From positions 248,001 to 312,000 of the forward strand of contig NZ_RBZW01000003.1 of assembly GCF_006543045.1 (NCBI RefSeq): 64,000 nucleotides of DNA. The letters are read 5' to 3'. This stretch comes from Salinadaptatus halalkaliphilus (GTDB taxonomy: Archaea; Halobacteriota; Halobacteria; Halobacteriales; Natrialbaceae). The notes beneath the pieces were generated by a model. It searched no databases. It saw only the letters and a program-made list of their open reading frames with translations, and was not told the origin of the DNA. Shown here piece by piece: positions 1 to 7,453 of the stretch (positions are counted from its first letter, which is position 1; the number at the start of each line of letters is the position of its first letter). The position numbers and the translations under genes were made by a program.

Positions 1-246
1 GGCGGTGGACAGGGATCGTCGCTCAGCGACCAGATCCGAGAGATCGCCGCCCCCGGCGGCGAAGTCGTCGGGCCGGACAACCTCCCCGAAGCCCTCGAGA
101 TGGCTGCGGCCGGCGACGAGATCGAGTACCAGGGTGCCTCGGGCGACGTCGTCTTCGACGAAAACGGTGACCTCGACGCCGTCACCTACGATATCTTCGA
201 CTTCGACATGGACGGGTACAACGTCACCGACGAGTACGTGTTCTAA
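1..246 (+). CDS. C-terminal end of a branched-chain amino acid ABC transporter substrate-binding protein (partial)
   Basis: The open frame enters from the left edge and stops at TAA 244-246, giving the last 81 residues of a protein. The segment with EALEMAAAGDEIEYQGASG followed by a stretch rich in VVFDENGD and a closing DYDxFDFDMDGYNV-like tail is what I know from the end of LivK/AmiC-type periplasmic-binding proteins, where the A-A-G-x-x-I-x-Y-x-G-A-S-G motif sits in the second lobe. It would bind a branched-chain amino acid or amide outside the cell for import. The start, lipobox and partner permease genes lie outside the window, so substrate cannot be judged. Confidence 0.75.
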   Translation, partial: GGGQGSSLSDQIREIAAPGGEVVGPDNLPEALEMAAAGDEIEYQGASGDVVFDENGDLDAVTYDIFDFDMDGYNVTDEYVF

Positions 247-357
247 CGCGACTCCACAGTGCGCGACCGGCGGCGTGTGATCGCCGGTCGATTTTTCGTG
301 CCACTCGAGGCGCCTCGAGTGGTGCACGGACGCTACCAACCGACAGCTGTGGCGCTG

Positions 358-633
358 TCACACGTCGAAGTACTGGCGTTCCCAGGCTCTGCGGGCGTCG
401 ATCGACTCGCGGCCGGCGTCGGTGATCGCGTAGTAGTTGGTCCGCCGATCGAGTTCACCTTTCTCGACGAGCCCCTTGTTGACGACTGTATCGAGGTTGG
501 GATAGAGTCGGCCGTGATTGATTTCGCCCTCGTAATACGCCTCGACGTCGTCTTTGATTGCCTGGCCCGACGGCCGGTCGCTGCCGGCGATCACGTACAG
601 CAGGTCGCGCTGAAATCCGGTTAGATCGTCCAT
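358..633 (-). CDS. PadR-family winged-helix transcriptional regulator
   Basis: A 91-residue protein beginning MDDLTGFQRDLLYVIAG. The pattern F-Q-R-D-L-L-Y-V-I, then ExxxGEINHGRLYPNLDTVVNKGLVEKG, then YYAITDAG is the classic PadR winged helix, with the recognition helix around residues 35-55 and the wing around 60-75. Length matches the minimal haloarchaeal PadR form without an effector domain. The ATG at 633 is preceded by nothing competing. It converges on the binding-protein gene and is divergent from the queuosine-precursor transporter, but its target is not visible. Confidence 0.85.
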   Translation of the reverse strand: MDDLTGFQRDLLYVIAGSDRPSGQAIKDDVEAYYEGEINHGRLYPNLDTVVNKGLVEKGELDRRTNYYAITDAGRESIDARRAWERQYFDV

Positions 634-826
634 GGTCTACCCATACGACCGTTCCGGCGGATCGGCTATTTGTTATCGATTACGTATTGGCACTCTCGAG
701 GCGTTCAGGCCCTAGATACGGTGTTGTGGGGCCGACTACTCGATGGTAGTCGGTCGTGTCCGTCGGGGCCGATCGGCTCGACCCGTCTCGAACCGTTTAC
801 CATCCCTCGCTGGCTACGAGGTGCGT

Positions 827-1552
827 ATGACGACCGGATCTTCCATCCGCGCCCCACCGTCGGCCGCCCAGGTCGGGCTGATCGGCCTGTTCGTGACGGC
901 ACTGGTGACGGCACAGTTGACCGCCTCGAAGGTGCTGGCGTTTCCGCTGCCCGTCGACCTCCCGCTCACAGGCGCCGAACTGGTGTTGCCCGGCGCGGCG
1001 CTTGCCTACGCGCTGACGTTTTTGGCGAGCGACTGCTACGCCGAGCTGTACGGCCGCCGAGCGGCTCAGATCGTCGTCAACGTCGCGTTCGTGATGAACT
1101 TCGTCGTCCTCGCGCTGGTGTGGTCGACGATCGCCGCACCGGCCGACGCGACCAGCATCGATCCCGGGATGTTCGCCGATGTCCTCGGTGCGTCGACAAA
1201 CATCGTGCTCGGGAGCTTGCTCGCGTACCTCGTGAGCCAAAACTGGGATGTCGTCGTCTTCCACCGAATTCGCGAGTACACCGGCCGCGAAAAGCTCTGG
1301 CTGCGAAACATCGCTTCGACGGCGAGCAGCCAGGCTATCGACACCGTCATTTTCGTGGCCATCGCTTTCGCCATCGCCCCTGCCATCCTCGGCGTCGGCG
1401 TCGTCCTCGGCCTCGAGACGCTGCTTGCGCTGATGGTCGGCCAGTACCTGCTGAAACTCGGTATCGCCGTCCTCGATACGCCGATCGTCTACGCCGTCGT
1501 CCACCTCGTGCGCTCGCGTGACGGCCTCGAAGTCGCGGAAGCGACCACCTAA
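827..1552 (+). CDS. Queuosine precursor transporter (VUT/YhhQ family)
   Basis: A 241-residue integral membrane protein with about six hydrophobic segments. The N-terminal LTASKVLAFPLPVDLPL, then GAALAYALTFLASDCYAELYG and later the SSQAIDTVIFVAIAF segment are signature stretches of the VUT (vitamin uptake-like) family; bacterial YhhQ imports preQ0/preQ1. In archaea the same deazapurine feeds archaeosine synthesis, so preQ0 salvage is the natural inference. I start at ATG 827 because it gives the usual length; the frame is open further upstream, but that extension is arginine-rich and unlike the family. Confidence 0.85.
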   Translation: MTTGSSIRAPPSAAQVGLIGLFVTALVTAQLTASKVLAFPLPVDLPLTGAELVLPGAALAYALTFLASDCYAELYGRRAAQIVVNVAFVMNFVVLALVWSTIAAPADATSIDPGMFADVLGASTNIVLGSLLAYLVSQNWDVVVFHRIREYTGREKLWLRNIASTASSQAIDTVIFVAIAFAIAPAILGVGVVLGLETLLALMVGQYLLKLGIAVLDTPIVYAVVHLVRSRDGLEVAEATT

Positions 1553-1642
1553 ACCTCGGTAGGTGTCGCCATCTGCACTGTGTGCTCGAGTTCCCGTCGA
1601 CACCAACGGGAGCGTTTTGCCCGTGGCGTCGTATCGGCACAT

Positions 1643-2740
1643 ATGGACGAACGTGTACGCGAGCACGCCGCAGTACTGGTCGACTGGAGCGCGCAGGTCG
1701 AAGCGGGCGACGACGTCGTACTCTCTGTCGGCCCCGACGCACACGAACTCGCGGTCGCCGTCGCGGAGCAACTCGGGGAGCGCGGGGCGAACCTGCTTGC
1801 GACCTACAGTTCCGGCGAAGTCACGCGGGCGTACCTCCGTGCCCACGACGGCGAGTTCGAGGAACCCGGACACGAACGGGCGCTGGTCGAACAGGCGGAT
1901 GTCTATCTGTCCCTCGGTGGCGGCCGAAACACGAGTTCGACCGCCGACGTACCCGGCGAGACGCGGCAGGCCTACGACACCGCTCGAGCGGACGTTCGCG
2001 AGGTCAGATTCGACACGCGGTGGGTCTCGACGGTCCATCCGACGCGGTCGCTCGCCCAGCAAGCCAACATGGCCTACGCGGCGTATCGTGAGTTCGCCTA
2101 CGATGCGATCCTTCGCGATTGGGAGTCGCTGGCCGAGGAGATGGACCGGCTGAAGACGCGCTTGGACGAGGGCTCGAGAGTCCGACTCGTCTCCGACGAG
2201 ACCGATCTCACGATGTCAATCGGGAACCGAACCGCGGTCAACAGCGCCGCCTCCGTCGCCTACGACTCGCACAACCTGCCGAGTGGCGAGGTCTTTACCG
2301 CGCCCACCGCGACCGAGGGGACGGTCACCTTCGACATCCCCATGACGATCCGGGGGGAGCCGGTTCGCAACGCCCGCCTCGAGTTCGAGGACGGCGCAGT
2401 CGTCGACTACGCGGCCGAACAGGGCGGTGGCGTGATCGGGGACGTACTCGAGACCGACGCCGGGGCGCGTCGACTGGGCGAACTCGGCATCGGGATGAAC
2501 CGCGGCATCGATCGCCAGACCGACAACATCCTCTTCGACGAGAAGATGGGCGACACCGTCCACCTTGCGCTCGGCCGGGCCTACGACGCCTGTCTCCCCG
2601 ACGGCGAGTCCGGCAACGACTCCGCGGTCCACGTCGATCTCATCACCGACGTTAGCGACGACTCCCGCCTCGAGATAGATGGCGTTGTCGTCCAGCGAAA
2701 CGGGCGGTTCCGCTGGGAAGACGGTTTTCAGGAGCCCTAA
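1643..2740 (+). CDS. M29-family aminopeptidase
   Basis: A 365-residue cytoplasmic peptidase. The N-terminal VDWSAQVEAGDDVVLSVG and the central SGEVFTAPTATEGTVTFDIPM block (around residues 213-233) with the following GxxxGELGIGxN-type region (ELGIGMNRGIDRQTDNILFDE) are hallmarks of the thermophilic/M29 leucyl aminopeptidase family, which uses two metal ions. The glutamate of SGEVF and the glutamate, histidine and aspartate residues near the end (DTVHLALGRAYDACL) fit metal-ligand positions. Start ATG 1643 gives normal family length. It is a single gene, read in the same direction as the transporter before it, 90 bp downstream. Confidence 0.88.
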   Translation: MDERVREHAAVLVDWSAQVEAGDDVVLSVGPDAHELAVAVAEQLGERGANLLATYSSGEVTRAYLRAHDGEFEEPGHERALVEQADVYLSLGGGRNTSSTADVPGETRQAYDTARADVREVRFDTRWVSTVHPTRSLAQQANMAYAAYREFAYDAILRDWESLAEEMDRLKTRLDEGSRVRLVSDETDLTMSIGNRTAVNSAASVAYDSHNLPSGEVFTAPTATEGTVTFDIPMTIRGEPVRNARLEFEDGAVVDYAAEQGGGVIGDVLETDAGARRLGELGIGMNRGIDRQTDNILFDEKMGDTVHLALGRAYDACLPDGESGNDSAVHVDLITDVSDDSRLEIDGVVVQRNGRFRWEDGFQEP

Positions 2741-3179
2741 CTGACATCGAGAAGCGATCGGTCTGGACACCTGCCCCAAGTATGGTTCCGTCCCCCATCG
2801 CCACCGAGAATATCGGTCGCGAAGTAGCGGCCACCTATATGCCGAATAACCAGGTCCTGGCGTCGGAAACCGGCCTATACTAATGGTGGACTCGGCCGTT
2901 CGATCGAATACCGCCTCTGACCGGTGGCGGCCAGTAACCGGTTGGGGCGTTCGCTCGACGCCCCCTCTTCCCCGTTTCCACAGTTGTCTGCCCGCCCTGC
3001 CGGAGGCGGCACGTATCCGGCACTTCGCGTTTCTTTCATCGCACTCGAGTGAGACCGATCACTGTAGCGTGTTACCGGCGATCACTACCCGGTTCGCAAT
3101 CGGGACTCGAGCCGATATCAGCCCCGACACGGTTACGAACCCGCGCGGTTTTGTCCCTCACGCGCGTACCACGACCACA
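2741..3179. other. Gene-free interval between aminopeptidase and DUF309 gene
   Basis: About 440 bp with no convincing gene on either strand. The open frame continuing into the DUF309 gene from 2883 has no family resemblance over its first 99 residues. A 33-codon ATG frame at 2782-2883 has no composition bias worth calling. I see no strong hairpin or repeat. Confidence 0.5.
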
Positions 3180-3794
3180 ATGTGGCCATCGCTTCGGGCC
3201 GGCATCGCCATCTACAACGACGGCTACTATCACGCGGCCCACGACGCCTGGGAGGACCACTGGCTCGAGCTCGAGCAAGGTACCGACGACGAGCGCCTGC
3301 TCCACGGGTTGATCCAGTTCACCGCAGCGATCTACCACGCCCGCGAGCGCAACTGGGCGGGCACGACCGGGCTCGCCGAGAGCGCCGGCGACTACCTCGC
3401 CGATCTGCCCGACAGCTACCGGGGCGTCTCGCTCCCGCCGCTTCGCTCCGCGCTCGAAACGATTGCCACGGATCCCGAGATCGTCGAGCGCCGCCCCCCG
3501 CCACTGCTCGAGCACCAAGGCGAGATCCCCCAACTCGACGATCTCGAGTTCGAACCGACCACGATTGCGGCCATCGTTCTGGCCGAGGAACTGGGATACG
3601 GGAGGGCAATCCTCGAACAGGCGGTGGCCTACGCTCGCCAGGATCTCGAGGCGGGCGACGACGACAGCCGGTTTATCGCGCTGGTGTTCGACTTCGTCCG
3701 CGAGGACGACCACCGGGGGATCGTCTTCCAGCGAGTGAGCGAGCACGTGAGTCGGCGCCAGGCACGCGAAGAAGATGTCGAAGGGTTATTCTGA
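3180..3794 (+). CDS. DUF309 domain protein
   Basis: A 204-residue soluble protein. Residues 5-60 (GIAIYNDGYYHAAHDAWEDHW followed by LLHGLIQFTAAIYHARERNW) are the DUF309 signature, an all-helical fold with conserved H-x-x-x-D-x-W-E and L-x-Q-x-x-A motifs. Function of the family is unknown; a metal-binding or hydrolase role has been guessed from the conserved histidine and glutamates. I start at ATG 3180, which places the motif close to the N terminus as in relatives, rather than at upstream in-frame starts. It stands alone. Confidence 0.85.
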   Translation: MWPSLRAGIAIYNDGYYHAAHDAWEDHWLELEQGTDDERLLHGLIQFTAAIYHARERNWAGTTGLAESAGDYLADLPDSYRGVSLPPLRSALETIATDPEIVERRPPPLLEHQGEIPQLDDLEFEPTTIAAIVLAEELGYGRAILEQAVAYARQDLEAGDDDSRFIALVFDFVREDDHRGIVFQRVSEHVSRRQAREEDVEGLF

Positions 3795-3836
3795 CGATCG
3801 GGTAGATTCGGCGACCGGGATCGGCGTCTGGACCCA

Positions 3837-3992
3837 TCAGTTGTCGGGGCTGTCCCTGTTCGGCTCGCCGGAAAAAGTCGATCCGCTACAGGCTTGCAAA
3901 ACCTGTCGAATGTGGAAATCCTTCTCTGATGGGTCGTCGTTCCCTAGAGCTTTCTCGAGGTGATCTTTACATTCTTTACTCAGCGTAACCAT
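3837..3992 (-). CDS. Conserved-looking 51-residue small protein
   Basis: Reads MVTLSKECKDHLEKALGNDD then a PSEKDFHIRQVLQAC segment and a polar tail, ending at TGA (3837-3839). The composition (amphipathic helix with a charged face, two cysteines, D/E balanced by K) is unlike random GC-rich antisense frames, which are arginine- and serine-heavy. An AT-rich patch reading AATATAGAATG on this strand lies roughly 45-60 bp upstream of the ATG and could be its promoter. I think similar short proteins exist in other haloarchaea, but that is memory and not checked. Function unknown. Confidence 0.6.
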   Translation of the reverse strand: MVTLSKECKDHLEKALGNDDPSEKDFHIRQVLQACSGSTFSGEPNRDSPDN

Positions 3993-4116
3993 TGTCTCGT
4001 CTCCACGATACGGGATCGAAGTGGAAAAAACATTCTATATTAGGTGATTATTTCCCATGGAGATATCTGTCGAAGACCAAACCGGCAACATCGGTCTCGA
4101 CTCGAGGGAGCGTATC

Positions 4117-4198
4117 GTACGGTTTCCTGTCCGTCATTGCCGGCACAACCGCGACCCGGACGACGGTTGCGCCGGTACACCGGGACGGTAATCCGTAT
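4117..4198. repeat. 82-bp palindromic repeat, copy 1
   Basis: First full copy of a dispersed imperfect palindrome. The left end reads GTACGGTTTCCTGT and the right end TAATCCGTAT; the inner stem is GGCACAACCG paired with CGGTTGCGCC. The right terminal T (4198) is the complement of the last base of the TGA stop codon of the minus-strand SDR gene. It lies between convergent genes. Confidence 0.85.
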
Positions 4199-4941
4199 CA
4201 GTCGTGTTCGGCCGAGTTGTCCTGTGGATCGTAGCCCAGAGCCTCTCGAGCGGACTCGATCGAATAGTATTTCCGGTCGTTGTCGGAGATGCCGTAGACG
4301 ATTTCGTACTCGTAGTCGGCCTGGATACAGCGATCGAAGAGGTGGGCGCAGTCGCGATAAGAGAGCCACATCGCCTGCCCGCGTTCGTAGTCGATCGGTG
4401 GGTGGTTCTGTGTCAGATTACCGATGCGGACGTTGACGACGCTGATGCCGTACTCGTCGTGGTAGTACCGTCCGAGGGATTCGCCCGCAACCTTCGAAAC
4501 GCCGTAGAGGTTCCCCGGTCGTGGGAGTTCGGAGCCATCGAGCAGGTAGTCGTCGTCGGCGCGGTACATGTCGGGCGTTCGCTCGTCGGTTTCGAACGCG
4601 CCGACGGCGTGATTCGAGGACGCAAACGCGACTTTCTCGACGCCCGCATCGACGGCGGCCTCGTAGACCGTCTGGGTGCCGTCGATGTTGTTCGTGAGGA
4701 CGCTGTCCCAGGGCGCGGTTTTACGCGGATCACCCGCGAGATGAACCACGACATCGATGCCCTCCATCGCCTCGCGGATGGCCTCGTCGTCGGTGATGTC
4801 CGCGACGACGAACTCGCCCGGCAGGTCCTCCGTAGGTGGATCGCGATCTAGCAACCGCCACTCGTATGCGTCCGCGAGGTCACCGAGAATCGCGTCCCCA
4901 ACGCGTCCCGCTGCCCCCGTAAGCAGGACCGACTGTGCCAT
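4198..4941 (-). CDS. azf: Extended short-chain dehydrogenase, probably Azf-type NAD-dependent glucose-6-phosphate dehydrogenase
   Basis: A 247-residue Rossmann-fold protein. The dinucleotide motif TGAAGRVG is at residues 7-14, the acidic DIT follows at about 49, and the catalytic pair is YGVSK (about residue 152) with the upstream ASSNHAVGAFE serine. The C-terminal YYSIESAREALGYDPQDNSAE resembles what I remember for the haloarchaeal Azf enzyme, which oxidises glucose 6-phosphate and opens the oxidative pentose phosphate route; a related sugar-acid dehydrogenase such as uronate dehydrogenase is the main alternative. ATG 4941 sits directly before the Rossmann motif; the longer upstream frame has no homologous look. 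Its TGA overlaps repeat copy 1. Confidence 0.7.
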   Translation of the reverse strand: MAQSVLLTGAAGRVGDAILGDLADAYEWRLLDRDPPTEDLPGEFVVADITDDEAIREAMEGIDVVVHLAGDPRKTAPWDSVLTNNIDGTQTVYEAAVDAGVEKVAFASSNHAVGAFETDERTPDMYRADDDYLLDGSELPRPGNLYGVSKVAGESLGRYYHDEYGISVVNVRIGNLTQNHPPIDYERGQAMWLSYRDCAHLFDRCIQADYEYEIVYGISDNDRKYYSIESAREALGYDPQDNSAEHD

Positions 4942-5068
4942 TCGTGTGGAGCCAGGGAAAGCGCCGATAAGAACCATACGATTCTCCCCCGGCTGTGTCC
5001 GATAGAGCGTCGAAACTGTCGCTTGCCAAACCACAACCCCCTTTTCGACGGCCCGCGAGCACTCGCGT

Positions 5069-5425
5069 ATGACCGACCCAACCGACGCCGAAACCGCCTG
5101 CTTCGAAGCCGGTATCAAGTTCGGCTCGCTCTACCACCAGTTCGCCGGCACCCCGCTCTCGCTCGAGAGCGCCGCGAGTATCGAGGCCGCGATGGAGGAG
5201 TCGATCGAGAACCAGCCCCACTGCGAGTCCGTCACCGTTTCCGTCCAACGGGACGCCCTCGAGGCCGAACTCGCCGCCTCGAGCGCCGACTACACCGAAC
5301 TCACGGGTCGCTTTCTCGAGGTCGAAATCGTCGTCGACTACGAGGGCCAGACGGTCGTCACCCGGATGGCGATGGAAGATGGCTACCCGTTGATGCGCCT
5401 CGAGTCAGTTCATGATAGGGAATAG
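5069..5425 (+). CDS. mptD: Archaeal dihydroneopterin aldolase
   Basis: A 118-residue protein matching the archaeal MptD family (formerly a DUF): CFEAGIKFGSLYHQFAGTP near the N terminus and a C-terminal TRMAMEDGYPLMRLESV block are its diagnostic stretches. The family cleaves 7,8-dihydroneopterin to 6-hydroxymethyl-dihydropterin and glycolaldehyde for methanopterin or folate-type cofactors. In haloarchaea it feeds folate-like C1 carriers. Divergent from the SDR gene, 127 bp apart. The repeat copy 2 begins 33 bp after its stop. Confidence 0.85.
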   Translation: MTDPTDAETACFEAGIKFGSLYHQFAGTPLSLESAASIEAAMEESIENQPHCESVTVSVQRDALEAELAASSADYTELTGRFLEVEIVVDYEGQTVVTRMAMEDGYPLMRLESVHDRE

Positions 5426-5458
5426 CGAATAATCCATAGTTTTGCGTCAGTGCTCTTC

Positions 5459-5540
5459 ATACGGTTTCCTGTACGTCATTGCCGGCGCAACCGCGACCCG
5501 GGCGGCGGTTGCGCCGGTAAATCGTTACAGCAATCCGTAT
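5459..5540. repeat. 82-bp palindromic repeat, copy 2
   Basis: Ends ATACGGTTTCCTGTA and CAGCAATCCGTAT; inner stem GGCGCAACCGC paired with GCGGTTGCGCC around a loop of roughly 9 nt (GACCCGGGC). It lies 33 bp downstream of mptD, between two genes read in the same direction. This copy does not touch a stop codon. Confidence 0.9.
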
Positions 5541-5702
5541 AAGTCTTGCACGCCGAGTTCAACAGATCCGTGATCTGTCACGCTGGAACGGAAGAGAATC
5601 TACGCTAAGGCCTATGAGTGACGACCGCTCTTTCGAAACCGATCTGCCATTCCACCTGCTTTGGCGCGCTCGAGTCGAATTTCACTTTCACTTTCGGGCG
5701 AC

Positions 5703-5709
5703 CTTTTAA
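5703..5709 (+). promoter_or_regulatory. TATA-like box of the DUF5790 gene
   Basis: TTTTAAA stands 26 bp before the ATG at 5735, the spacing expected for a haloarchaeal leaderless transcript. Confidence 0.5.
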
Positions 5710-5734
5710 ACACCGTGACGGTAAAGTCACTGGC

Positions 5735-6163
5735 ATGAGTCAAGCGACGTTCGGCGACGACGACGAACTGTTCGGCGAAGCAGCCAGCGAAATGCGCGAG
5801 GATGTCGAGGCCTCGCTCGAGCAGGCCTGGGAGGCGCTCCCGGCCGCCGACGATATCTGGGAGAGCGACGCCGGCAACGTGTTGGGCGTGCTCAACGGGC
5901 TCAACACGGCACTGGACGCCGGGGACGCCGAGGACCACCTTCGGGACGCCAAGAAGTGGTTCACGATGGGCCAGCGCGCCGACGCCTTCGACGACGCCGC
6001 GGACTTAGAGGCCGAGATCGCCGACCTCGAGGAGACGATCACCTCCGTCTCCGAGGCGAGCGAGCAGGTGGGCGACCTGACCGCGACGATTCCGGAGCTT
6101 CGCGGCTCGCTGGAGGACGCCGGCCCGGACGACGCCGACGACGACGCCGACGACGAGGAATAA
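5735..6163 (+). CDS. Haloarchaeal DUF5790-type small acidic protein
   Basis: A 142-residue, very acidic helical protein (MSQATFGDDDELFGEAASEM...). The central region NVLGVLNGLNTALDAGDAEDHLRDAKKWFTMG and the helix-rich tail ADLEAEIADLEETI suggest a coiled-coil or helical bundle; the last 15 residues are almost all aspartate, glutamate and alanine. I recognise it as a conserved haloarchaea-specific family (DUF5790 from memory) with no known function. The ATG at 5735 is chosen because it follows the TATA box at leaderless spacing. Confidence 0.75.
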   Translation: MSQATFGDDDELFGEAASEMREDVEASLEQAWEALPAADDIWESDAGNVLGVLNGLNTALDAGDAEDHLRDAKKWFTMGQRADAFDDAADLEAEIADLEETITSVSEASEQVGDLTATIPELRGSLEDAGPDDADDDADDEE

Positions 6164-6303
6164 GGTCCACAGCAGTCGTCGCAAACGCCGCTGTCTCCGA
6201 GAGCCAGTCTCCGGACTCGAGCGTCGGCAGTATCGATCTCGAATTCGATCGCCGGACTGCCGGCACACTGCCCTTTTTTATGGTGGCTGTTCTCACCCCG
6301 CAC

Positions 6304-7284
6304 ATGAACGTCGGACTCATGGTGTCCGCAGCCGGCGAGGTCGATGCAAGCACGGTAGCCGTTCGTGCCGAAGCAAACGGCTACGACGCGGTCTGGGTCG
6401 GCGAACTCTGGGGCGAAAGCGGCGTCGTCCAGTTGAGCGAGATGGCCTGTCGAACCGAGGAGATCGGCCTGGGAACCGCGATCGTCAACGTCTTTTCGCG
6501 GTCGCCGGCCGTCCTCGCGATGACGGCAGCCTCGCTTCAGCGCGTCTCCGACGGCCGGTTCACCCTCGGCGTCGGTACGAGCACGCAGAAGGCGGTCGAG
6601 GACCTCCACGGCGAGTCCTTCGAGCGCCCCGTCCGGCGAACCCACGAGACGATCGAACTCGTCCGCGAGTTTACCGCTGGCGAGGGTCGCGTCGACTACG
6701 ACGGCCAACTGCTCGAGGCGGCGGACTTCCCCAGCCTCGAGACGCCGGTGCCGATCTACAACGCGGGGCTCGGTCCTGCGAACCGGCGAGTCGTCGGCCG
6801 GCTCTGTGACGGCTGGATTCCACACAACATTCCGTTTTCCCACCTCGAGTCAGCCTTCGAGGAGATCGAGACGGCGGCTCGAGAGCGCGACCGCGACCCC
6901 GAGGAGATCACGACCGCACCCTACGTGCCCGCGGCGGTCAGCGACGACCTCGAGGATGCTCGAGAGATCATCCGACGACACGTCGCGTACTACGTCGGCA
7001 GCGGCGAGGGGTATCGAAACGCCGTCTCCATGGTCTATCCCGACGCGGCGGATCGGGTCGCCGAGGCCTGGCGCAACGGCGACAAAGCCGGCGCCGCTGG
7101 GGCCGTCACCGACGAGATGGTCGACGACCTCGGCGTCGCCGGAACGCCCGAGACGGCTCGCGATCGACTGCGGACCCTCGTCGAGGAGACCGGGATCGAT
7201 CATCCGATCGTGGTCATTCCGGCGCCAGCACCGGACGACATCGCGACGACGACGATCGACGAACTCGCACCCGATCAGCTGTGA
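6304..7284 (+). CDS. Coenzyme F420-dependent luciferase-like oxidoreductase (TIGR04024/NP1902A type)
   Basis: A 326-residue TIM-barrel protein of the luciferase-like monooxygenase (LLM) class. The N-terminal GLMVSAAGEVDASTVAVRAE, the GLGTAIVNVFSRSPAVLAMTAASLQRVSDGRFTLGVG block (about residues 57-95) and YNAGLGPANRRVVGRLCDGWIPHN mark the F420-binding subgroup related to methylenetetrahydromethanopterin reductase. Substrate is unknown. ATG 6304 gives the usual N terminus; an alternative ATG nine codons upstream adds MVAVLTPH. Fits the presence of cofC elsewhere in the window. Confidence 0.83.
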   Translation: MNVGLMVSAAGEVDASTVAVRAEANGYDAVWVGELWGESGVVQLSEMACRTEEIGLGTAIVNVFSRSPAVLAMTAASLQRVSDGRFTLGVGTSTQKAVEDLHGESFERPVRRTHETIELVREFTAGEGRVDYDGQLLEAADFPSLETPVPIYNAGLGPANRRVVGRLCDGWIPHNIPFSHLESAFEEIETAARERDRDPEEITTAPYVPAAVSDDLEDAREIIRRHVAYYVGSGEGYRNAVSMVYPDAADRVAEAWRNGDKAGAAGAVTDEMVDDLGVAGTPETARDRLRTLVEETGIDHPIVVIPAPAPDDIATTTIDELAPDQL

Positions 7285-7390
7285 CAGCCTGGCCGGTGGG
7301 TAATAAGTGACGGCGGAGGCAAATTATTCGCTTCGCTCGCAGTTTCGTCTCGATCGGACAGCGTCCAACTTAGTGGCATCCCAAGCCTGC

Positions 7391-7436
7391 ACTGCTGGGT
7401 GAAACCGGCGGCAGTTGTCCGGTTTCACTCAGCAGT
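7391..7436. terminator. 18-bp inverted repeat between convergent genes
   Basis: ACTGCTGGGTGAAACCGG (7391-7408) pairs with CCGGTTTCACTCAGCAGT (7419-7436) with one mismatch around a 10-nt loop. It lies 107 bp after the F420 oxidoreductase stop and 18 bp before the nurA stop. No T-run follows, so a terminator or 3'-stabilising role is inferred from position only. Confidence 0.55.
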
Positions 7437-7453
7437 CGACGGTTGGGAGGGTA

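Larger units (their letters stand above)
5426..5734. other. Intergenic interval holding repeat copy 2 and a leaderless-type promoter
   Basis: No gene seen. It contains the 82-bp palindrome at 5459-5540 and, at its right end, the AT-rich promoter of the DUF5790 gene. Confidence 0.6.

Noticed and set aside
2782-2883. 33-codon plus-strand ATG frame in the aminopeptidase-DUF309 gap
   Set aside because: No family resemblance, no promoter-like box at the right distance and no composition bias.
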